Shown: piece by piece, positions 33,979-39,125 of the stretch
How the letters are laid out: each line of letters begins with the position of its first letter
Position numbering within the stretch: position 1 is the stretch's first letter
From: Candidatus Nomurabacteria bacterium
GTDB taxonomy: Bacteria > Patescibacteriota > Minisyncoccia > Phycocordibacterales > UBA9973
Assembly (NCBI GenBank): GCA_023267435.1
Contig: JAHFNH010000003.1
Location: 76,717 to 115,841, forward strand
Length of the DNA: 39,125 bases
Direction: 5' to 3'
Notes under the pieces: model-generated
Seen by the model: the letters and a program-made list of their open reading frames with translations, nothing else
The model's database searches: none
Told to the model about the DNA's origin: nothing
Translations under genes and position numbers: made by a program

Positions 33979-34338
33979 TTATTTTCCTTTAAGGATTACC
34001 ATTTTTACCTTGTCTATGATTTCATTGACTGGATGCTCGCTTTTTACAAAATAGTCTACCGCTCCGAGCTTCAAGCCTTTCTTAATGCTCTCATCATCAC
34101 CGAGATTACTGGTAATTATAACCGGCACATTATCCCCCTCTATTCCTTTTAGAACTTCAAAACCATCTTTTTTAGGCAACATCAAATCAAGCAAAATAAC
34201 ATCTGGTTTCCAGTTTTTAATATCATCAAGAGCATCTTCGCCATCAGTCGCAATCTTGGTTGAAAAACCGGCTTTTTTGAATTTTTCTTCAAGCACTTTT
34301 GCTAAAACATCTTCATCTTCTACTATAAGTATTTTCAT
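33979..34338 (-). CDS. Stand-alone response regulator receiver
   Basis: This 119-residue single receiver domain has the acidic cluster VEDED (6-10), phospho-acceptor Asp51 in VILLDLMLPKKDG, and Lys in YFVKSEHP. It lies between the cohesin-like membrane protein gene (11 bases) and the membrane sensor gene (6 bases). This puts it in the same transcript as a surface protein and a sensor. No output domain is present. It is the third stand-alone receiver in the window. Confidence 0.94.
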   Translation of the reverse strand: MKILIVEDEDVLAKVLEEKFKKAGFSTKIATDGEDALDDIKNWKPDVILLDLMLPKKDGFEVLKGIEGDNVPVIITSNLGDDESIKKGLKLGAVDYFVKSEHPVNEIIDKVKMVILKGK

Positions 34339-34349
34339 ATTATTATATA

Positions 34350-36083
34350 TTATCCTATTTCTTCTATATTTTCAAGCACGTAATTCTTTGCTTTCTCAAT
34401 ATTACCATCAATCTTCTTGAGTGTGTAGTTAACATTTATTTCGACATCCTTGCCTGGAGCTTCACCGTTAACTTTATGTTCTTTAATTATAGATGCTATG
34501 TCTTTCTCGATATTAACAAGGATAGCATTCACATCTCTCTCAGCAATTATAATACGGTTATGCCTTTGTTTTTCAGCAAGATTTCTTAAAACCCAACCGG
34601 AAAAGAACGAGATTCCAAAAAACAGAATTAGAATAACCAGAAGGCCTTGATATGTGACATTTAATTTACCCAATACCAAAACAGGCCTTTCGGTAACGCT
34701 AATGCTGTCAGATTTTACTGGAAAGCTCAATGCGCCACGATTATCCTTCGCAGTAATTTCAACAATATAAGAACCTTTTTTAAGAGACTGATCAATGCTG
34801 ACAGACCAAAAGCCTTTTTCATTGGATGATACTTCTCCTTTAAATATACTTTCCCCCGACTCTAATTTAAGATTATAAAGTATCGTTGATGAAGGAAAAG
34901 AAGAACCATTTAAGGACAATCCGCCCTCTCCGATAAATATATTGCGGTTAATAAAAAGTATTTCCGGCGATTGAATTGGCAAAATTTCAAGATCTAATCT
35001 GCCTTCTGTAATATTGCCAGCCTTATCTCTGGCATCAACAACGACCTGATGCTTGCCTGGTGCAACTGGTTTGAACACATAAGAAGTTTTTTGAGTTTTA
35101 ACTTCTTCCTTACCGTCAATTAATATTTGATAATAATCGATACCTGAAAATTGATCACTGGAAGAAAATTTAATCTCAGGTGTTGGATTATCAGAAACAG
35201 GATCACCTGTTATTTCTACTTTAAATGGTAATGGTGGAAGAGCATCAATCAATATCTTGTAATGATTGGTAACACCCCAGCCGATATTATTCTTAAACCT
35301 AACATGCAAGTACCAAACTCCATTTGAAAGAGCCTTGAATGTCTTATTATCGAAAAGCCCTTCTGATTTTGTGGGATCTGTATTTGGAATTTTATCAAGA
35401 GAAGATGCAATATCGGTCACATCTTTAGGCAAATTCCAATTAGCTGAAAAATCTGAAACTGTATCATACCAACTGCCTGAATTGGGATAAAGTAAAACGT
35501 TTAAAACTGGCTTCGTAGGCAATGAAGCAGCAATTTCAGCCGCACGCGTGATCTGAGCCTGCGCCGCTTTATTCACCTCTGATTTACTTAGAACAGAAAA
35601 AGAAACTCCTTTACTGATAGAGAGAACATTCGCACCGGAACCATCAGCTGCACTGATGGCAGTATCGGAGAAAACTAAACTAGCATCACCATTGCCTATC
35701 ACTTTAAATTTAATTCGAAGCACTTGCAGTGATTTACCCGAATAACCGCTGATCGTCGAACCACCAACAAAAGAAACATTTCCTAGAGTATTATCAAAAG
35801 AAGGTTCCGTCAACCAAAAATTAAAAGTGGAATCAGTCTTATCAAGAGTATCAACTTTTAAAATATCAGTTGGAAATTTAATGGTAGCTTGTGCAGCGTT
35901 AATGCTCACGTCTTCACTATCAATCTTAACATCAACAGTCAGAGTATCCCCTACTACCGGATTTGCTTTGTCGGTAAACATTCCTAAACTAGCCGCTTCG
36001 GTAATGGCTGGTCTAAAAAATACAGCAAATATGATGATTGCAACTAATGAGAACTGAACAAAAATTGATTTGTAATTATTCAT
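34350..36083 (-). CDS. Membrane-anchored cohesin-like surface protein
   Basis: This 577-residue exported protein has an N-terminal signal/hydrophobic segment (about 8-31, AVFFRPAITEAAS). A cohesin-like beta domain follows (about 32-172): VVGDTLTVDVKIDSEDV, AQATIKFPTDILKVD, and LQVLRIKFKVIGNGDASLVF are family-like strands. An Ig-like middle follows (about 300-365, PGKHQVVVDARDKAGN), then another beta domain. One membrane helix (478-499) and a charged cytoplasmic tail of nearly 80 residues end the protein. The upstream gene encodes a dockerin-ended adhesin, its natural partner by family logic. The downstream genes are two-component parts. The cohesin call is from sequence pattern. Confidence 0.78.
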   Translation of the reverse strand: MNNYKSIFVQFSLVAIIIFAVFFRPAITEAASLGMFTDKANPVVGDTLTVDVKIDSEDVSINAAQATIKFPTDILKVDTLDKTDSTFNFWLTEPSFDNTLGNVSFVGGSTISGYSGKSLQVLRIKFKVIGNGDASLVFSDTAISAADGSGANVLSISKGVSFSVLSKSEVNKAAQAQITRAAEIAASLPTKPVLNVLLYPNSGSWYDTVSDFSANWNLPKDVTDIASSLDKIPNTDPTKSEGLFDNKTFKALSNGVWYLHVRFKNNIGWGVTNHYKILIDALPPLPFKVEITGDPVSDNPTPEIKFSSSDQFSGIDYYQILIDGKEEVKTQKTSYVFKPVAPGKHQVVVDARDKAGNITEGRLDLEILPIQSPEILFINRNIFIGEGGLSLNGSSFPSSTILYNLKLESGESIFKGEVSSNEKGFWSVSIDQSLKKGSYIVEITAKDNRGALSFPVKSDSISVTERPVLVLGKLNVTYQGLLVILILFFGISFFSGWVLRNLAEKQRHNRIIIAERDVNAILVNIEKDIASIIKEHKVNGEAPGKDVEINVNYTLKKIDGNIEKAKNYVLENIEEIG

Positions 36084-36099
36084 TAATAGATGAATTTAA

Positions 36100-39000
36100 T
36101 TATTTTTTAATTGCTTGCAAAAGCTTACTAAAATCTCCTTGATCTATTGTACCATTTTTATTGAAATCAAATTTCTTTATCTGTGAATCCGATAATTTTC
36201 CACCAGTCTTTTCATATAGAAAAGTTGCATTGAAGGCTGAAACATCTGCAAGATTAACTTTGCCATCTTTATTCGTATCCACCTGCGGTATTCTAGTCTT
36301 CACAATCTGGAAGGATTGTTCAAGTGATTTTCCTTTCAAACCATCTACAACATAGAATGTGTGCTGGCCGTCAGACAGGTCATTGGCAGAAACCTGAATT
36401 TCGTAAGAATCATCTGCTTTTATATTGGTCTTCTTGTACATTTTACCATCAATATATAAGGTTATAGTCTTATCTTTTGCATAACCTCGGATGTAAGTAA
36501 AGAATGCAAAGTGGTCATCAGAAATCGAAACTGTCGGAGGAATGTTGGCGCTTTTTACATTAATATTTCCCTCTTTGTCATTATTGTAAAGCATAAATGG
36601 AGCACTGTTGCCATTTACATCGGTATATTGAATTCCAAAAGCTGGGAAATTAGCTGGTATATTTTCTTTTTTAATTACGAATGATCCATCCTGATTAGGC
36701 TTAACTGCAAGACCCAAGGGGACTAAATTAGTGGTTGAGCTGTCTGAAACATTAACACCGAAAACATTAATTGTTCCTCCTGTAACTGATGCAGATTTAC
36801 CCGCTATAAAGATATCTGCTGTTGAAGTATTTGTTGGTGTTGTTGAAGATTCATTTGAAATTGAACCGCCTCCACCTCCGCAAGTTCGGAAAGTAACTGA
36901 AGCTGAATCAGGCATGATTTTTCCAGTATCTACATCTACTAAAGAAACAGTGATAATTTCAGCGTTAGCATCAGCAATATTTGTCTGATAAAAACCACCA
37001 GAAAGATGTACTGGAAGACTGTTTGGTGTAGCTGAACCAGTGACAGCTAAAGTCACATTTCCATCAAGAAGAGTATCAGCATGTCCGGCATTATCTACCG
37101 CCTGAAGAGTGACTTTCACAACGTTGGTTGTACATACATCATTATTATCCAAGTTCATATCAATACGAGTTGAGATGATAGGGGTAGGGCTCGCGGTAAT
37201 ATTAAAACTACCACTTGAAATTGACGGATCAGAACTTGCAGCGGTAATTACAGAATCTCCTGGCAGAGCATCTGTATATTGAAAACCGACAGACGAAGAT
37301 CCTCCTGGGATTGTTACAGAATTAGGATTGAAAGAAGCGCTACCTGAACTTGAAGACAAATTAACTTGATTTGAACCGGAAGTAATTTCCACATCAGATG
37401 CATTTAATCTTGTAACTATACAATTTACAAAAGTACTGACTGTGAAAGTGGAAGCAACGCAACTGGTTGTGAGTTTAGTTACAGGTTGATTCGAATCAAT
37501 TTCAAAAGAAGGAATTGGAAGGAGTGTACTTGGATTTCCGGCTGTGTCTGTAACTAGGATTGTACAATTTGAATAAGTTCCATTTGGAAGCGCACCGAAA
37601 GTTACAATATTATCCCCTACTATAGCTAGAGCTGGTGAAGCTGTTCCACAAGAACCGCCGTAAGTAATATTTCCTGCTTCGTTTGAATGAAAAGTATAAC
37701 TTGGAGTCGTATCGTTAGATAATACTGAAACAGGTGTAACCCCACTTAGTGTCGGTCCAGTAATATCATAAGTAATATGAAGATTTGTAAGCAAGTTTCC
37801 ATTGTTGGCACTATCGTGTGCAGCATCAGCAGGAATTGTTATCGTGACTGTTCCTTCAGTTGGAGAAGTTATATCAAAAGTATAACTAGATCCGCTGCCG
37901 GCAAAATTGGTCACTGTTCCAGAGTTAAGATTTATATCGCTTGAATCAAAATCAGTAACACTTGCACTTAAATTAACTGTCACTGGTATCGGAGCAGTTT
38001 TTGTAATACTGGATGCAACTATTGCTACTGTTAAGGCTGATTTGTTTATGTCGTAAACATCACCGCCAACGAATGGAATATTGGATATATTATTACCAGT
38101 AGCGTCTGCTATTGTCGCCGTGCCTGAAACATCGAGGCGAATTGTTCCATCACCAGTACCAGTATCCACTGTAACCGTCACTGATGAACCGGAGCTAGCA
38201 CTAACTCCCGTCACAGAAGCACCAGCAAGGGCACCTGTTCCTGTTATAGAAAAATCATCCGTTGCAATACCTGAGACTGATTCAGAAAAAACAACATTGA
38301 AGTTCACACTTTGAGCGTTGGTTGGACTTGAACCTGTTTTGGTAATAGAACTTACTGTTGGTATTACGGTATCGACAGTCCAAGTAAATTCGACTGGTGT
38401 CGGATCAACATTACCTACACCGTCAATCGCTCTAACTAAGAATGTGTGGCTAGTACTGGAAAGAGATGAGTAAGCTTGAGGGCTGGTACAAGGAGCATAA
38501 CTGCCAGCATCTAATTTACACTGGAAAGTTCCAGCTTTACTTGAAGAGAAATCAAAGGACGCACTTGATGAATTGGATATGATTGATGGAGAAGATGTGA
38601 TACTTGTATCTGGTGAAACTGTATCAGTTGTTATAGAAGAAACGTTTGTTGTTGAAACAACTTGAGTTCCAGCGTTTGTTGCGAGATCAGAAAAATCTAT
38701 CGTGAAGGTGACTGCTCCGCTCGTATCAGTGGCATCGACAATATATGAAGCTGTCCAATTATCTCCACTTGGATTATTTATTGAAACACTATTTGATACA
38801 CTTGCTCCGCCTGATTTGAAAATAACAGTTGGAGAATTTATTGCCTCATCCGCAGTAAAGGAAAGAGTTATTCGATCACCGGGTTTAGCCGAAGCGGTAT
38901 TTGCATTGTTTGAAATGATAGTAACTGAAGTTAATGTTGGAGGAGTAGTGTCTAGATTGATTGCAAAACTGGCAGTCACAGAAATGTTTGCAAGAACATT

Positions 39001-39125
39001 TGAATCAGTTCTACCTGCTGTTAGAACTCCATCACTCCATGAAGTGAAGTGATATCCAGAAGCTGGTGTTGCTGTAACTAATGTACCTGAAGCACCACTG
39101 TTCACTGTTTGTGGTGAAGTACCGA
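36100..39125 (-). CDS. Giant Ig-repeat surface protein with C-terminal dockerin (partial)
   Basis: The frame is open at the window's right edge, so the N-terminus is missing; about 1008 residues are visible. From the edge it reads an InlB-B-like repeat (PASGYHFTSWSDG) and several bacterial Ig-like domains with recurring TPPTLTSVT, VIPTVSSITKTG and GPTLSGVTPVS boundaries. A glycine-rich hinge (CGGGGGS) and two more beta domains come next. The last 65 residues are a dockerin-like module with two calcium loops, DTNKDGKVNLADV and DFNKNGTIDQGDF. There is no membrane anchor or sortase motif at the C-terminus. It is 16 bases upstream of the cohesin-like gene and likely docks onto its product. Confidence 0.85.
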   Translation of the reverse strand, partial: GTSPQTVNSGASGTLVTATPASGYHFTSWSDGVLTAGRTDSNVLANISVTASFAINLDTTPPTLTSVTIISNNANTASAKPGDRITLSFTADEAINSPTVIFKSGGASVSNSVSINNPSGDNWTASYIVDATDTSGAVTFTIDFSDLATNAGTQVVSTTNVSSITTDTVSPDTSITSSPSIISNSSSASFDFSSSKAGTFQCKLDAGSYAPCTSPQAYSSLSSTSHTFLVRAIDGVGNVDPTPVEFTWTVDTVIPTVSSITKTGSSPTNAQSVNFNVVFSESVSGIATDDFSITGTGALAGASVTGVSASSGSSVTVTVDTGTGDGTIRLDVSGTATIADATGNNISNIPFVGGDVYDINKSALTVAIVASSITKTAPIPVTVNLSASVTDFDSSDINLNSGTVTNFAGSGSSYTFDITSPTEGTVTITIPADAAHDSANNGNLLTNLHITYDITGPTLSGVTPVSVLSNDTTPSYTFHSNEAGNITYGGSCGTASPALAIVGDNIVTFGALPNGTYSNCTILVTDTAGNPSTLLPIPSFEIDSNQPVTKLTTSCVASTFTVSTFVNCIVTRLNASDVEITSGSNQVNLSSSSGSASFNPNSVTIPGGSSSVGFQYTDALPGDSVITAASSDPSISSGSFNITASPTPIISTRIDMNLDNNDVCTTNVVKVTLQAVDNAGHADTLLDGNVTLAVTGSATPNSLPVHLSGGFYQTNIADANAEIITVSLVDVDTGKIMPDSASVTFRTCGGGGGSISNESSTTPTNTSTADIFIAGKSASVTGGTINVFGVNVSDSSTTNLVPLGLAVKPNQDGSFVIKKENIPANFPAFGIQYTDVNGNSAPFMLYNNDKEGNINVKSANIPPTVSISDDHFAFFTYIRGYAKDKTITLYIDGKMYKKTNIKADDSYEIQVSANDLSDGQHTFYVVDGLKGKSLEQSFQIVKTRIPQVDTNKDGKVNLADVSAFNATFLYEKTGGKLSDSQIKKFDFNKNGTIDQGDFSKLLQAIKK

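Noticed and set aside
36100-39125. Repeated blocks in the adhesin as a CRISPR or DNA repeat array
   Set aside because: The similarity is at protein level (Ig-like domain boundaries) with divergent codons and no regular spacers.
34350-39125. Cohesin/dockerin genes as a cellulosome
   Set aside because: No glycoside hydrolase, carbohydrate-binding module or scaffoldin with multiple cohesins is visible. The visible partner is a repeat-rich adhesin.

Overview
The window is AT-rich, densely packed bacterial DNA that most resembles a small-genome Patescibacteria/CPR (Parcubacteria-type) organism. The clues are a compact type IV pilus locus built on PilM/N/O, an NAD-dependent ligase, many short genes of unknown family, almost no Shine-Dalgarno sequences, and several genes whose -10 box lies only 6-10 bases before the ATG. 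This taxonomic call is inference; no rRNA or ribosomal protein gene is present. Nearly all genes stop at TAA or TAG (I found one TGA stop, at 31476-31478). The genes read through normally with the standard code, so UGA recoding is not indicated.

Layout. 1-864: the end of a membrane protein and a degenerate receiver-like protein, closed by a bidirectional terminator. 901-6107 (minus): truB, a DUF475/TerC-type membrane protein, an unknown protein, and a UvrD-like helicase fused to an iron-sulfur RecB-type nuclease. 6202-8998 (plus): a GH3-family acyl-adenylating enzyme and an MFS transporter. 9019-9103: tRNA-Ser(GGA). 9177-22331 (minus): the pilus locus, in three probable transcription units. 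These are pilM-pilN-pilO-(PilP-like)-pilB-receiver-pilT-pilC; the pilin pilA, with its own promoter and terminator; and pilD, four minor prepilins and ligA. comFC is transcribed divergently from pilM, and the two -10 boxes overlap. Pilus, ComFC and ligase together suggest DNA uptake, which is inference. 23070-25371: two unknown small proteins and a cyanophycin-synthetase-like ATP-grasp enzyme. 25406-27259: a P1B-type metal ATPase with unusual motifs. 27332-28905: two unknown proteins separated by a striking hairpin that folds better as minus-strand RNA.

28921-39125 (minus) is a surface-and-signalling cluster. In transcription order it holds a giant Ig-repeat surface protein ending in a dockerin-like module (its start lies beyond the window), a membrane-anchored protein with a cohesin-like module, a receiver, a two-helix membrane sensor, a soluble PAS histidine kinase overlapping the sensor gene, another receiver, tRNA-Ser(GCT), and a multi-pass membrane histidine kinase. 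The adjacent cohesin-like and dockerin-like proteins, followed directly by two-component genes, are the most interesting system here. The proposed reading is that the adhesin plugs non-covalently into a membrane anchor, possibly coupled to signalling.

No CRISPR array, insertion sequence, prophage or gene-free stretch longer than 300 bases was seen. The largest gap (28184-28407) holds the hairpin.
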